Shown: piece by piece, positions 42,491 to 51,498 of the stretch
Numbering within the stretch: the stretch's first letter is position 1
Layout: each line of letters starts with the position of its first letter
NCBI RefSeq assembly: GCF_018403265.1
Contig: NZ_BOSI01000009.1
Coordinates: 1 to 64,000 of the forward strand
Length of the DNA: 64,000 nucleotides
Direction of reading: 5' to 3'
Source: Paenibacillus sp. J31TS4
Lineage (GTDB): Bacteria; Bacillota; Bacilli; Paenibacillales; NBRC-103111
The notes under the pieces: generated by a model
What the model was told of the DNA's origin: nothing
The model's input: the letters and a program-made list of their open reading frames with translations, nothing else
Database searches by the model: none
Translations under genes and position numbers: made by a program

Positions 42491-42525
42491 CAAAAGAACC
42501 GCCCCTTCCGGGTGCGGTTCTTTTG
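42491..42525. terminator. Bidirectional terminator
   Basis: CAAAAGAACCGC pairs perfectly with GCGGTTCTTTTG. It is well placed to end the YpfJ gene (42723-43565) leftward. The gap 42345-42722 holds nothing else I can name. Confidence 0.7.
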
Positions 42526-42722
42526 CTTGCTCGACGTAGCGCGTTCCTTCGGTCTTCCGGCTGCGGATCTATTGCGATGGCCTCCCACTCTGCGCCTCGG
42601 ACGCCTCCAGGCTTCGGCCCACCGGCTTCCGATTGCGCGGACCTCCGCATCGGGTGCAAACGGCCTATGCCCTGCCGGCTTCCCGCTTGTCCCGCAAAGT
42701 GCTACCCTACGGCAGAGCGGGG

Positions 42723-43565
42723 TCACGGGGCATTCGCGCTGAACGTATCGCCATCCTGCAGGTTGCCGGACTCGAACCCTTTGTAGAACCAGCGCTTCCG
42801 CTGCTCGCTCGTCCCGTGCGTGAAGCTGTCGGGCACGACGTAGCCCTGCGCCTCCATCTGGATCTTGTCGTCGCCGACAGCGCTGGCCGCAGTCAGAGCC
42901 TCCTCCAGGTCCCCCTCCTCCAGAAGGTCCATACCCTGCGCATAATGCGCCCATACGCCGGCCAAATAGTCTGCCTGCAGCTCAAACCTGACCTGGTATT
43001 GGTTGTATTCCTTCTGGCTGAGCTTCGACCGCAGCGAATCCAGCTTGTCGGTCGTGCCGAGCAGCGTCTGCACGTGATGGCCGACCTCGTGGGCGATGAC
43101 ATAGGCCATCGCAAAATCGCCCGGCGCCTTGAACCGGTCCTGCAGCTCCTGATAGAAGCTCAGGTCGATGTAGAGCTTGGCGTCGCCCGGACAATAGAAG
43201 GGACCGACTGAGGAGCCGGCCGTTCCGCAAGCGGACTGCACACTCCCCGAATAGAGCACCATCGTCGGATTTTTGTAGGTCTTCCCTTCCTTCCGGAAGA
43301 CGTCCCCCCACACCTTCTCCGTATCCGCAAGCACGACCGAGACGAAGTCGGAGAGCTCCTTTTCCTGCTGCGTTTCCTCGTAGGGAGCGCTGCTCCCGCC
43401 CATATTTTGAAGGCCGCCCAGCAGATCGGACGGATTTCCGCCGAGCAGCATCACGACCAGCACGAGAATAAGGCCGAAGCCCCCGCCTATTCCCGCGATG
43501 CCCTTGCCGCTCATTCCTCTGCGATCCTCGACGTTCGAGCTTCCCTGTCTACCCTTCCATTTCAT
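42723..43565 (-). CDS. YpfJ-family neutral zinc metallopeptidase
   Basis: The protein has 280 residues. One membrane segment follows a short Arg/Lys/Gly-rich cytosolic start (about 24-44, IAGIGGGFGLILVLVVMLL). The catalytic motif is YVIAHEVGHHVQ (HExxH, about 150). The GTSEQRKRWFYKGFESGNLQDGDTF end is characteristic of the family. It should act outside the membrane; its substrates are unknown. Confidence 0.9.
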   Translation of the reverse strand: MKWKGRQGSSNVEDRRGMSGKGIAGIGGGFGLILVLVVMLLGGNPSDLLGGLQNMGGSSAPYEETQQEKELSDFVSVVLADTEKVWGDVFRKEGKTYKNPTMVLYSGSVQSACGTAGSSVGPFYCPGDAKLYIDLSFYQELQDRFKAPGDFAMAYVIAHEVGHHVQTLLGTTDKLDSLRSKLSQKEYNQYQVRFELQADYLAGVWAHYAQGMDLLEEGDLEEALTAASAVGDDKIQMEAQGYVVPDSFTHGTSEQRKRWFYKGFESGNLQDGDTFSANAP

Positions 43566-43674
43566 CCGCCGTCCCTCCTCGGTTCCCCGATCTGCATCAA
43601 GGATCTATCACTAGTGATATACCCGAAGGGCAAGTCCTTTAACCGGATGGGATAAATTGGATAGGGTGAGGACC

Positions 43675-43706
43675 GCAGGCCGGACTGGAACGGCGGTCCG
43701 GCCTGC
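43675..43706 (-). terminator. Hairpin downstream of nrdB
   Basis: GCAGGCCGGA pairs perfectly with TCCGGCCTGC. There is no T-run on the leftward side, so termination here is only a possibility. A second long stem (GCGGGCCCC 43711-43719 with GGGGCCCGC 43766-43774) lies next to it. Confidence 0.35.
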
Positions 43707-43805
43707 ATCAGCGGGCCCCGCGAGGAATGCGCCGCCGGAAGAGGCGTTTGTGCAGCCGCGGATAAGGGGCCCGCCTCCAACTGCCGTCGACCGGGGGTCA
43801 AGCTC

Positions 43806-44843
43806 TTACAACTCGTCCCAGTTCAGATTGCTGGACTTGCTGTAGTTCGTCACCTTTTGCTCGAAGAAGTCCGTCTTCATTCCGTTCATGTTGCTGAAGC
43901 TCTCGACCCAGCGCATCGGATGCTCGACAATCTCGGGATAGAGTACGGTGAGCCCGAGCTTCTTGAGCCGCTCGTTGCTCAAATATTTGATGTACTGGTC
44001 GATCAGCTCGTTGCTGAGTCCGGCGATCCGGTTGGCCGTGATGTACTGGCCCCAGGCGATCTCGTGCTCGACGGCGGTCCGCATCATCTCCCGCAGCTCC
44101 TCTACGAAGGCGTCGGTGAACAGCTCGGGATTCTCGCGCCAAATCTCCCGGAAGATGCCCTGGAACAGCGCCAGATGAGTCAGCTCGTCCCGCTGAATGT
44201 ACTTGATCTCCGAGACGGTACCAAGCATTTTGCCCTGCCGTCCGAGCGCATAGAAGAAGCTGAAGCCGCTGTAAAAATACAGCCCCTCGAGAATATAGTT
44301 GGCCATAACCGTCCGCACCAGATTGTCTGGGGACGGGTTCTCGACGAACCGCTCATACAGGTCGGTGATGAACCGGTTGCGGGTTAGCAGATGCTTATCG
44401 TCTCGCCATTCGTTGTAGATCCGGTCCCGGACCTCCGCCGCGCAGACACTGTCGAGGATGTAAGAGTAGCTCTGGCTGTGAACGGCCTCCTGGAACGTCT
44501 GAACCGTCAGGCACAGATTCACCTCGGGCGCAGTGATGTACTCGTTGATGTTGGGCAAATTCGCGGTCTGAAGCGAATCGAGGAAGATCAGGAAGCTGAT
44601 GATCTTGTCGTAGCTCTGCCTCTCGTGCTCGTTCAGCTCCCGGTAGCCTTTGGCATCCTGGGCGAGCGGGATCTCCTCCGGAATCCAGAAATTGTTCATC
44701 ATCGTCCGGTACAGCTTGGTCGCCCACTCGTACTTCACGTTGTTCAGCTCGATCAGATTCGTGGTATTGCCGCCGATCATCCGGCGTTTTCCCCAATCGC
44801 GGTCTCCGTGCTCGTTAAACAGTTTCTTCTTCGTCAATTCCAT
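43806..44843 (-). CDS. nrdB: Class Ia ribonucleotide reductase, beta (radical-generating) subunit
   Basis: The protein has 345 residues. Di-iron ligands are Asp89 (FLDSLQTAN), Glu119 and His122 (QEAVHS), later Glu in LEGLYFYSG and Glu/His in RDELTHLAL. The radical Tyr is at about 126 (HSQSYSYI). It makes the tyrosyl radical passed to NrdA for reduction of ribonucleotides to deoxyribonucleotides. It follows nrdA on the same strand with a 192-bp gap that shows no promoter, so both should share the riboswitch-controlled message. The enzyme needs oxygen and iron but not vitamin B12. Confidence 0.93.
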   Translation of the reverse strand: MELTKKKLFNEHGDRDWGKRRMIGGNTTNLIELNNVKYEWATKLYRTMMNNFWIPEEIPLAQDAKGYRELNEHERQSYDKIISFLIFLDSLQTANLPNINEYITAPEVNLCLTVQTFQEAVHSQSYSYILDSVCAAEVRDRIYNEWRDDKHLLTRNRFITDLYERFVENPSPDNLVRTVMANYILEGLYFYSGFSFFYALGRQGKMLGTVSEIKYIQRDELTHLALFQGIFREIWRENPELFTDAFVEELREMMRTAVEHEIAWGQYITANRIAGLSNELIDQYIKYLSNERLKKLGLTVLYPEIVEHPMRWVESFSNMNGMKTDFFEQKVTNYSKSSNLNWDEL

Positions 44844-45035
44844 AATGGCTTGTCCTCCTCGTGTGCATGAAGGCTTTCGCCGTTTGACTGATGACGGCTG
44901 CGACTGCCGGGCGGCGGCTCATGTGCCTGCAGCCCGCCATCTTTCCCGCCGTCCGTCCCTTCACGCTACCTGTTATCTATCCAGTCAGCTTGATTTCCTT
45001 GCTCTACTATCCCTAACGCCTTACGGGTCCGCTTC

Positions 45036-47261
45036 TTACGCCGAGCAGGCGGCGCATTCCTCGACGTCCAGGCTCCGGTTACGGCAGTAGTAGATCGTCT
45101 TCAGCCCTTCGCGCCATGCCTGCAAGTACAGCTCCATAAATTCCTTGGCCGAAATCTGTGGCGTAATGTAGAGGTTGAACGACTGCCCCTGGTCGACGTG
45201 CCGCTGCCGCAAGCCCGCCGCCCGGATGCTCCACGCCTGGTCGATCTGGTGGGCTTCCTTGTAGTACCAGTACGTCCGCTCATTCAGATTCGGTACCGTC
45301 TGCGGAATGATCCGGTTCTTCTTCTCCTCGACATACATCCGGCTGAACACCGGGTCGATGCCCGCCGTCGAGCCCGAGATGAGCGAGGTCGTCGCCGTCG
45401 GCGCGACCGCGAACATCCAGCCGTTGCGGACGCCGTGCTGGGCAACATCCGCCTTAAGCGCCTGCCAGTCCTCTCCCGTGTAGCCCCGCTTGTCGAAGTA
45501 GGCTCCGCTCTCCCACTCGCTGCCCGCGAACCGGGAATAGGCCCCCTTCTCCCGGGCCAGCTCCATCGAAGCCTTCACCGCGCAGTAGTTGATCCATTCG
45601 TACAGCTCATCCGCACGCTTCAGATGCTCCTCGGATTCCCAGGCGACGCCTTCCTGCGCCAGCATCTGGTGATAGCCGCTCGTGCCGAGGCCGACCGCCC
45701 GGTACTTCCGGTTCGTGATCGCCGCCTGCGGTACCGGATAGTAGTTGAGGTCGATGACATTGTCCATCATCCGCATCTGGATGGGCACGACGCGCGCGAT
45801 GTCCTCCTTGGTGGAGACCCGCCCCAGATTGAGCGACGACAAGTTGCAGACGACGAAGTCGCCGCTGCGCTGCCGGGTCGTGATAACCCCGTCCTCATGC
45901 TCGGTCGTGATCAGTTCGGTCGGGCTCATGTTCTGGCAAATTTCCGTACACAGGTTGGAGCAGTAGATCATGCCTTCGTGCTTGTTCGGATTCGCGCGGT
46001 TCACCGTATCGCGGAAGAACAGGAAGGGGGTGCCGGTCTCGAACGAGCTGGCGAGTATCCGCTTCATGATGTCGATGGCCGGCAGCTCCTGCTTGGTGAG
46101 GGCCGGGTCGGCGACGCACTCCTCATACCGGCGCTCCCACTCCTCGCCCCAGCTGTCCTCCAGGCTGTAGCCCTTGACCTGCCGGACCTCGTGCGGGTCG
46201 AACAGATACCAGACGCCCCGTTCTTCGACCCGCCGCATGAACAGGTCCGGCACGCAGACGCCCGGGAAGATGTCGTGCGCCTTCATCCGGTCGTCCCCAT
46301 TGTTCGTCTTCACATTGAGGAAATCGAGAATGTCGCGGTGCCATACGTCCAGATAGACGGCCACCGCGCCCGAGCGGACGCCGAGCTGATCCACCGCCAC
46401 CGCGGTGTTGTTGAACTGCTTGATCCACGGGATGACGCCGCCTGCCGCCCCTTTGTAGCCCCGGATCGACGATCCCCGGCTGCGCACCTTGCCGAGATAG
46501 ATGCCCATGCCGCCGCCGAATTTGGATACCTGGGCGAAGCTCTGGTCGCTGTTATAGATGCCCCACAGCGTGTCCGGCACCGTGTCGATGAAGCAGCTCG
46601 ACAGCTGATGGAACGGCTTGCGGGCGTTCGACAGCGTCGGCGTCGCGACCGTCATCTCCAGCCGGCTCAGCACATCGTAAAACTGCTTGGCCCAATGCAC
46701 CCGGTCCTGCTCCTTCATCGCCAGGTGCATCGCTACGCCCATAAACATCTCCTGCGGCAGTTCAAGTACCTCATGGCTCGGGCCTTTGATCAGGTAACGG
46801 TCGACCAGGGTCTGCAGGCCGAGATAATGGAACAGCTTGTCCCGCTCCGTCTTCAGATAAGCGCCCAGCTCCCGAACCTCTTGCTCAGTGTAATGCTCCA
46901 GGATATAGCGGCCGTACTGCCCCTGGCCGGTCAGGCGAACGACGAGCCCGTAAAAATCCCCGTAGCCAAACGACTCGTACTGCCGGTGCAGCCCCGCCTC
47001 CTTGTACAGGTCGTAGGCCAAAAGACGGGCCGCCACATACTGCCAGTCCGGCTCCTCGGCGGTCGTCTTCTCGGCGGCGACGCGGATCAGCGCCCGCTGC
47101 ACCTCCTTCGTCTCGATTCCGTCGCGGAATAGCGGCAGCAGCGCCGTCTCCAGCTCCAGCGGCTTGCACGCCGGATAATCTGCACATGCATAGTCGATCA
47201 CTTTCTTCAGCTTGGCGAAGACCAGCTCTTCCGTCTTCCCGTTCCGTTTGGTTACCAGCAT
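45036..47261 (-). CDS. nrdA: Class Ia ribonucleotide reductase, alpha (catalytic) subunit
   Basis: The protein has 741 residues. An N-terminal ATP-cone-like segment (1-90; TKRNGKTEELVFAKLKKVIDYA) is followed by the ten-stranded barrel. Catalytic cysteines: LSSCFIDTV (about 225), the thiyl-radical Cys in YCSNLCTEI with Asn and Glu, and VCNLSSLNLG. The swinging C-terminal pair is ECAACSA. The cone indicates dATP/ATP feedback. The leader upstream holds promoter, NrdR boxes and a cobalamin riboswitch, so the gene is predicted off when adenosylcobalamin is plentiful. Confidence 0.94.
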   Translation of the reverse strand: MLVTKRNGKTEELVFAKLKKVIDYACADYPACKPLELETALLPLFRDGIETKEVQRALIRVAAEKTTAEEPDWQYVAARLLAYDLYKEAGLHRQYESFGYGDFYGLVVRLTGQGQYGRYILEHYTEQEVRELGAYLKTERDKLFHYLGLQTLVDRYLIKGPSHEVLELPQEMFMGVAMHLAMKEQDRVHWAKQFYDVLSRLEMTVATPTLSNARKPFHQLSSCFIDTVPDTLWGIYNSDQSFAQVSKFGGGMGIYLGKVRSRGSSIRGYKGAAGGVIPWIKQFNNTAVAVDQLGVRSGAVAVYLDVWHRDILDFLNVKTNNGDDRMKAHDIFPGVCVPDLFMRRVEERGVWYLFDPHEVRQVKGYSLEDSWGEEWERRYEECVADPALTKQELPAIDIMKRILASSFETGTPFLFFRDTVNRANPNKHEGMIYCSNLCTEICQNMSPTELITTEHEDGVITTRQRSGDFVVCNLSSLNLGRVSTKEDIARVVPIQMRMMDNVIDLNYYPVPQAAITNRKYRAVGLGTSGYHQMLAQEGVAWESEEHLKRADELYEWINYCAVKASMELAREKGAYSRFAGSEWESGAYFDKRGYTGEDWQALKADVAQHGVRNGWMFAVAPTATTSLISGSTAGIDPVFSRMYVEEKKNRIIPQTVPNLNERTYWYYKEAHQIDQAWSIRAAGLRQRHVDQGQSFNLYITPQISAKEFMELYLQAWREGLKTIYYCRNRSLDVEECAACSA

Positions 47262-47407
47262 CGATCTCTTCCTCCCTCATGATGGATATCCCGTCCTCCG
47301 GCGAAGCGCTCCATTTCCCGGCTTCGCCGCCCGAGCGCTCCTATCGGTCCGGGCCGCATCCACGCGGCCCAGGCCGTCCTCTTCCCCTCAAGGCGACAAG
47401 AAGGCAA

Positions 47408-47444
47408 TAAAAAAAGCATCTCTACCGCATACGGGTAGACATGC
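47408..47444 (-). terminator. Attenuator terminator between riboswitch and nrdA
   Basis: On the minus strand AGCATGTCTACC pairs with GGTAGAGATGCT (one mismatch) and is followed by T7. It sits between the cobalamin aptamer and the nrdA start, where it can serve as the expression platform. Confidence 0.8.
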
Positions 47445-47530
47445 TCTGCATTCACACGAACAAACAAGCCTCAATTCATTCGAGGATGCGACACCTCCCT
47501 ATCTCCCGTAGGGCTTCCAACCGTGTCGTC

Positions 47531-47702
47531 AGAACAGGCAGGTCTCCTGGCTCGCAGACTCCTCGCCGCCGATCCGCCTTCCCGGTCGAGATGACCAGTG
47601 GCGTATGAATCGGGGCTCCTCTGCTACAGTGGCGGGACCGCGTCGGATTCGAACCGAACTTCCCTATTAAGCTTGGGGCGTAAGCCCGCAAGCACCTGTT
47701 CC
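47531..47702 (-). promoter_or_regulatory. Cobalamin (adenosylcobalamin) riboswitch
   Basis: Read leftward it carries the conserved elements in order: GAACAGGTGC, AATAGGGAA, GGTTCGAATCC, GCGGTCCCGCCACTGT, and at the end GCCAGGAGACCTGCCTGTTC. The first and last segments close P1 (GAACAGG/CCTGTTC). Known role: ligand binding forces the downstream terminator. Here it lies in front of nrdAB, a B12-independent reductase. Confidence 0.93.
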
Positions 47703-47748
47703 TACGATATGTAGTTGACTTGAGAAAATCAGACACAATATGTTGTGC
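47702..47748. promoter_or_regulatory. Two NrdR boxes
   Basis: The upstream box ACACAATATGTTGTGC (47733-47748) matches the NrdR consensus acaCwATATATwGtgt at 14 of 16 positions. A weaker box (47702-47717, core GATATGTAG) is centred 31 bp away, the usual spacing for cooperative NrdR binding. Both lie between the promoter and the riboswitch. Confidence 0.7.
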
Positions 47749-47763
47749 CTCTCTCCTGTATGA

Positions 47764-47792
47764 ACTCTACTACAAGCCGACCGTCCTGTCAA
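47764..47792 (-). promoter_or_regulatory. Sigma-A promoter of nrdAB
   Basis: Reading leftward: TTGACA (47792-47787), 17-bp spacer, TAGAGT (47769-47764). The predicted start near 47757 precedes the NrdR boxes and the riboswitch. Confidence 0.7.
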
Positions 47793-47816
47793 TCCGCGAT
47801 TCGGCTTGCCGGCGCT

Positions 47817-48188
47817 TCAACCCTGCCAGGCCGCCAGACCAATCAGCACCCAGGCAGCCAGGAAGCAGACGCCGCCGATGGGCGTGATGGCTCCCAGCTT
47901 GCGAATTCCGGTGATGCTGAGCGCGTACAGGCTGCCCGAAAACAGCACGATGCCAATCTGCAATATCCAGCCTGCGGCGTTCAGCAGAGAATCGGCCTCG
48001 AGCCCGCCCGCCAGCATCCCGACGAGCAGCAGACCCAGCGCGTGCATGCTGTGGTACTGTACGCCGGTCTGGTAAACCTGCAGCTTGTCCGCGGACAGCT
48101 TCGCCTTGAGCCCGTGGGCGCCGAACGCGCCGAGCGCCACGGCGAGGAAGGCGTTCAGGCTGCCGAGCACTAAAAACGTCGTATTCAT
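47817..48188 (-). CDS. DUF423 membrane protein (YwdK-like)
   Basis: The protein has 123 residues and four membrane segments. It begins MNTTFLVLGSLNAFLAVALGAFGAHGL, which with YQTGVQYHSMHALGLL is the DUF423 signature. The function of the family is unknown. ATG 48188 follows GGAGGAGAACG. It stands alone; the 281-bp gap upstream shows no feature I can name beyond GC-rich imperfect stems. Confidence 0.88.
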   Translation of the reverse strand: MNTTFLVLGSLNAFLAVALGAFGAHGLKAKLSADKLQVYQTGVQYHSMHALGLLLVGMLAGGLEADSLLNAAGWILQIGIVLFSGSLYALSITGIRKLGAITPIGGVCFLAAWVLIGLAAWQG

Positions 48189-48470
48189 CGTTCTCCTCCT
48201 TATGGTCGTTCGCCGGCATAAGCCGCCGAATGTCTCTACTCTCTCTTATCCTACCCGGCCGCCGGGAAAAGACAAGCCCGCAGTCCGTGCTTAGCCGCCC
48301 GACCGCCGCTTATGCCTAGCCGTCCGCAGCCGGTCGGAGACAGACGAAAGCGGCCGCTCCCCGGCCTGCTGCCAAGGAACGGCCGCCGCCGTACCTGCTA
48401 TGTGTAAGGACATCTTCTGTCCCAGCCATCTTCCTATGTTCGCACGAGAGACAAGCCTCTGATGCGGTTC

Positions 48471-48869
48471 CTATGCACTGACCGGCTCCACATCTTGCTC
48501 CCGCCGATAGGCCGCGAGCGACTCGTCGATGATCGCCGACTTGAACCATGGGTCCATCTCAGGCAGCAGCGCTTCCGCGTACCGCCAGGCATTCTCTTCG
48601 ATCTCGAGCTGGATCATCCGGCGCTCCCGTTCCGGCAGCTCCTCGTCCAGCAGGTCGGACAGCCGGCTGAGCTCCGTGTCCTGCGCGTGACCCAGCTCAT
48701 GGGCCAGCACCAGCTCGATATAGTCGGCGAGGCGATCCGTCGAGCCGAACAGCTGGAAGCATTGCTGCTGCAAAGGTTCCTTGTACAAGTAAACAGTGTG
48801 CGTAGCCATATGATATTTGCCGCCAACGAGCCGTCCGTCCGGAAATCTCGGTTCCACCAGCACTTCCAC
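48471..48869 (-). CDS. Zincin-like protein with HELGH motif
   Basis: From the GTG at 48869 the protein has 132 residues, with VLAHELGHAQDTELSRLSDLL (HExxH-like, about 55-60) and LEIEENAWRYAEALLPEMD, an Glu-containing helix as in small metallopeptidases. However, no ribosome site precedes this GTG. The same frame continues upstream for 20 codons that read NDAVFEQAVERLLAKSGSGV, beginning with ACG (48929-48927) right after GGTGAGGG. I think the true product starts there, either from ACG or after a recent ATG-to-ACG change. No known family could be named. Confidence 0.65.
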   Translation of the reverse strand: MEVLVEPRFPDGRLVGGKYHMATHTVYLYKEPLQQQCFQLFGSTDRLADYIELVLAHELGHAQDTELSRLSDLLDEELPERERRMIQLEIEENAWRYAEALLPEMDPWFKSAIIDESLAAYRREQDVEPVSA

Positions 48870-49040
48870 CCCGCTGCCGGACTTCGCCAGCAGCCGCTCG
48901 ACGGCCTGTTCGAATACTGCGTCGTTCGTGTTCCCTCACCTTTCTCTCTTTTGTGAATCCTTTCTCATTATACGGGAAATGGCCGATTTTGCCTATCATT
49001 TTTCAACAATTTAAATAAAATTCCCTGCTCACCCGCCCGC

Positions 49041-49817
49041 TTACTTGCGGCTGAGCAGCCGGTTGGCGATCCGGTCGAGCAGCCGCGGGAACAGCTGGTA
49101 CAGCTTGGTCGCGAACGCGGCGGCGAAGGGCAGATCGGCCTCCGCCTTGCTCTTCTCGATCACCCGGATTATCGTCCGGACGACCCGCTCCGGCTGCAGC
49201 AGGAACCAGCCGACGTTCTTCACGTAATGGCCTGTCGGGTCCGCGCGGTCAAAGAAGGGCGTATCCACCGGACCGGGGTTGACTGCCGAGACGCGAATTC
49301 CCGTTCCGGCAAGCTCCGGCCGCAGGCTGTTCGTAAAGCCGAGCACCGCATGCTTCGTCGCGGCGTAGCCGGCCGACTTCGCAGAGCCGACCTTGCCCGC
49401 CATCGAGGCGACATTGACGATCTGGCCGGAGCCCGCCTCGAGCATGGCCGGAAGCACTGCCTTCGTGCAGCGGACCGTGCCGAAGTAGTTGACGTCCATC
49501 ATCTCCCGGAACGCGTCCATCGGGGTGGCGGCCACGCGCTCGAACAGGCCGAAGCCGGCGTTGTTCACCAGAATATCGATCCGTCCATGCTTCTGCAGCA
49601 CTGCCCGAACCGCGTCCTCTACCTGTTCGTCCGAGGTCACGTCGACCGCGTACCAATCCATCGGAGCAGACGCCCGCTCGGCGATCCGGCGCAGCTTCTC
49701 CTCCGATCGGGCGAACAGGATGGGAACCGCCTCCCGCTTCGCCAATTCCTCCGCCAGCAGGGCGCCGATTCCGCTGGACGCTCCCGTGACGATCACTACC
49801 TTGCCGGCGAGCCGCAT
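49041..49817 (-). CDS. Short-chain dehydrogenase/reductase
   Basis: The protein has 258 residues. Cofactor loop TGASSGIG (about 12-19), NNAGF, VNVASMAGK with the catalytic Ser region, YAATK with catalytic Tyr (about 153). ARSEEK after the second strand suggests NADP. The C-terminus is basic and amphipathic (ATKLYQLFPRLLDRIANRLLSRK), as in SDRs of the DltE/YqjQ group that associate with membranes. Substrate unknown. Confidence 0.86.
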   Translation of the reverse strand: MRLAGKVVIVTGASSGIGALLAEELAKREAVPILFARSEEKLRRIAERASAPMDWYAVDVTSDEQVEDAVRAVLQKHGRIDILVNNAGFGLFERVAATPMDAFREMMDVNYFGTVRCTKAVLPAMLEAGSGQIVNVASMAGKVGSAKSAGYAATKHAVLGFTNSLRPELAGTGIRVSAVNPGPVDTPFFDRADPTGHYVKNVGWFLLQPERVVRTIIRVIEKSKAEADLPFAAAFATKLYQLFPRLLDRIANRLLSRK

Positions 49818-49894
49818 CGCTTATCGCCTTCCTTCCGCCGCACTTGTCCGTGAAGGGACTGTACCCGTACGATACCGCGAATGGAGAGAGAAGT

Positions 49895-50353
49895 CTACTG
49901 GATGATCACCTGGATGTCCAGCTCCCCGATGCCGTCCATGCTGAGCGGGATAGAGAGCGCCCGCTTCGGATCGAATCCGGCCGATTCGGCGGAATGCAGG
50001 ACGACAGGAGGGGTTATGTCGACCGTAATGCCCTGGTTGAACAGCATCGTGCTTGCATTGCCGCTGATCATGTTGCCGAGCTCCGAGATGGCGCTTCTGC
50101 CGATTTCGTCAAGCTCGGTCAGCACGAAACCGCCCATCATCGCCGACACCAGCTTGAGCGCCACATCCTCGTGCAGGCCGAACACGATGTCGCCCTTCAT
50201 CTCTCCCCGGAGACCGATCTGAATCCACAGGTAGCTTTCCACGAATTTGATGTCCTTGATTCCCAGGCTCCCGGTCGTCGGCTTCACCTGAATCAGCTGC
50301 TCGATGACGGACCGCGCCGACTCGAGGAACGGATTTATGTATTCGGCTTTCAT
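49895..50353 (-). CDS. cheX: CheX-type chemotaxis phosphatase
   Basis: The protein has 152 residues. The active-site signature ExxGN is present in ISELGNMISGNASTML (about 89-103), and the fold pattern IEQLIQVKPTTGSLGIKDI..VFGLHEDVALKLVSAMMGG fits CheX. It dephosphorylates CheY-P and so resets the flagellar response. No other chemotaxis gene is in the window. ATG 50353 follows GAAGGGTTC. Confidence 0.85.
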   Translation of the reverse strand: MKAEYINPFLESARSVIEQLIQVKPTTGSLGIKDIKFVESYLWIQIGLRGEMKGDIVFGLHEDVALKLVSAMMGGFVLTELDEIGRSAISELGNMISGNASTMLFNQGITVDITPPVVLHSAESAGFDPKRALSIPLSMDGIGELDIQVIIQ

Positions 50354-50561
50354 TGTGAACCCTTCCTTCGCTCTTGACTTTACCTTTTTTTGGCACTTTA
50401 TGAGTATTATAATCGAAACCGGTAGAACAAGATACCTATTATTCTACAATTCTTCCCAGCTTGCTTCTCGGTCTTTGGTCCTGCGGACACTGTCTTTTTA
50501 CTTATCGGCTTCCGGCAACCGATTGTGAAGATGATTCTCTCGACGCAGTGCCCCAAGAATG

Positions 50562-50588
50562 AAAAAAAAAACCGCCCGAAGGCGGTTG
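50562..50588 (-). terminator. Terminator of the ABC-2 exporter operon
   Basis: On the minus strand AACCGCC, loop TTCG, GGCGGTT, then a T-run of about ten. It ends the operon whose last gene stops at 50650. Confidence 0.9.
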
Positions 50589-50649
50589 TCGGCAAAGACC
50601 AGGCGATTCGGTTCGTGGTTGCTGCCGGCAGCATTCGTGCTTGCCGCCG

Positions 50650-51498
50650 CTACATCCGCAGGCCGATCTGGTTGCCCGATGTGTAGCGTGCCAGTCCCCG
50701 GTAAAAGAGCAGCGTCCCTCCCGCCGCAAGCGCCAGCGCCATGAGGAGCGCACCGGCCAGGAACAGGCCGTTCGTCTCACGCAGCAGGCCGATCGGCAGG
50801 TAGCTGATGAACGCAGCCGGCACGACCGTGAACAGCAGCAGCTTGGAGAACCCTCGGAAGATGTCCGTCGGGTAAGTGGAGAAGGTCAGCACGATGTTGA
50901 ACATCTGAAGCCCGAGCCCCTCGGCGTTGCCGATGTAGAACGCGAGCGACTGGACCAGTGTGTTGTAGAATACGAATATGGCGGTTGCCAGAAGCAGCGC
51001 GGCGATAAATTTGCAGGCACCGAGCAGCGTATGCTCGCCAAATATGGCGTACAGCAGCAGCCCGTACAACACGTCTCCGATTGCGGAGACGGACATGCGC
51101 GTGATGAGCACGTGCAGCAGGACGGGCTTGGGCTGGGCAGCGTACACGTCCAGCTGGCCGGAAGCGACGAGCCCGGCGATCCGGTAGCAGTTGCCGAACA
51201 GCGTCGCCGACAGGCCGAATCCCGTCGTGCTGACGGCCCACATCATCATGACATCCTCCAGTCCCCAGCCGTTCACGATCGGGAAGCGGTGGAAGTACAC
51301 GGCCCAGAAGAACATCCATACCGTATTGTTGACCATCATCATGCCGGCGGTGAGCAGGAAGCTCATCCGGAATTCCATCGCTCCCGCCAGGTTCAGCTTC
51401 CAGCACGTCCAGACGAATCTGGCCAGCGCGGTGGCTCGGGCGAGAACCGGCCTCTCCGCAGGCGGGAGAAGGCGGGATTGGTTAGCCTCCGTTAACAT
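50650..51498 (-). CDS. ABC-2 family permease (COG3694-like)
   Basis: The protein has 282 residues with about six membrane segments; the cytosolic N-terminus reaches to LARFVWTCWKLNLAGAMEFRMSFLLTAGMMMVNN. AAQPKPVLLHVLITRMS is the conserved loop of this permease group. With the neighbouring permease and ATPase it should form an exporter of unknown substrate. Its start lies 17 bases inside the end of the upstream permease gene. Confidence 0.85.
   Translation of the reverse strand: MLTEANQSRLLPPAERPVLARATALARFVWTCWKLNLAGAMEFRMSFLLTAGMMMVNNTVWMFFWAVYFHRFPIVNGWGLEDVMMMWAVSTTGFGLSATLFGNCYRIAGLVASGQLDVYAAQPKPVLLHVLITRMSVSAIGDVLYGLLLYAIFGEHTLLGACKFIAALLLATAIFVFYNTLVQSLAFYIGNAEGLGLQMFNIVLTFSTYPTDIFRGFSKLLLFTVVPAAFISYLPIGLLRETNGLFLAGALLMALALAAGGTLLFYRGLARYTSGNQIGLRM

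Noticed and set aside
45198-47132. 644-codon plus-strand frame
   Set aside because: It mirrors nrdA, has no recognisable domain and is full of Arg/His/Val typical of antisense GC-rich frames.
47640-47670. tRNA-like T-arm (GTTCGAATCC on the minus strand)
   Set aside because: The motif belongs to the conserved core of the cobalamin riboswitch; no acceptor stem or anticodon arm surrounds it.
48697-48999. 100-codon minus-strand frame beginning MIGKIGHFPYNEKGF
   Set aside because: It is shifted by one base against the zincin-like gene, and its later residues are Arg/Gly shadow sequence.
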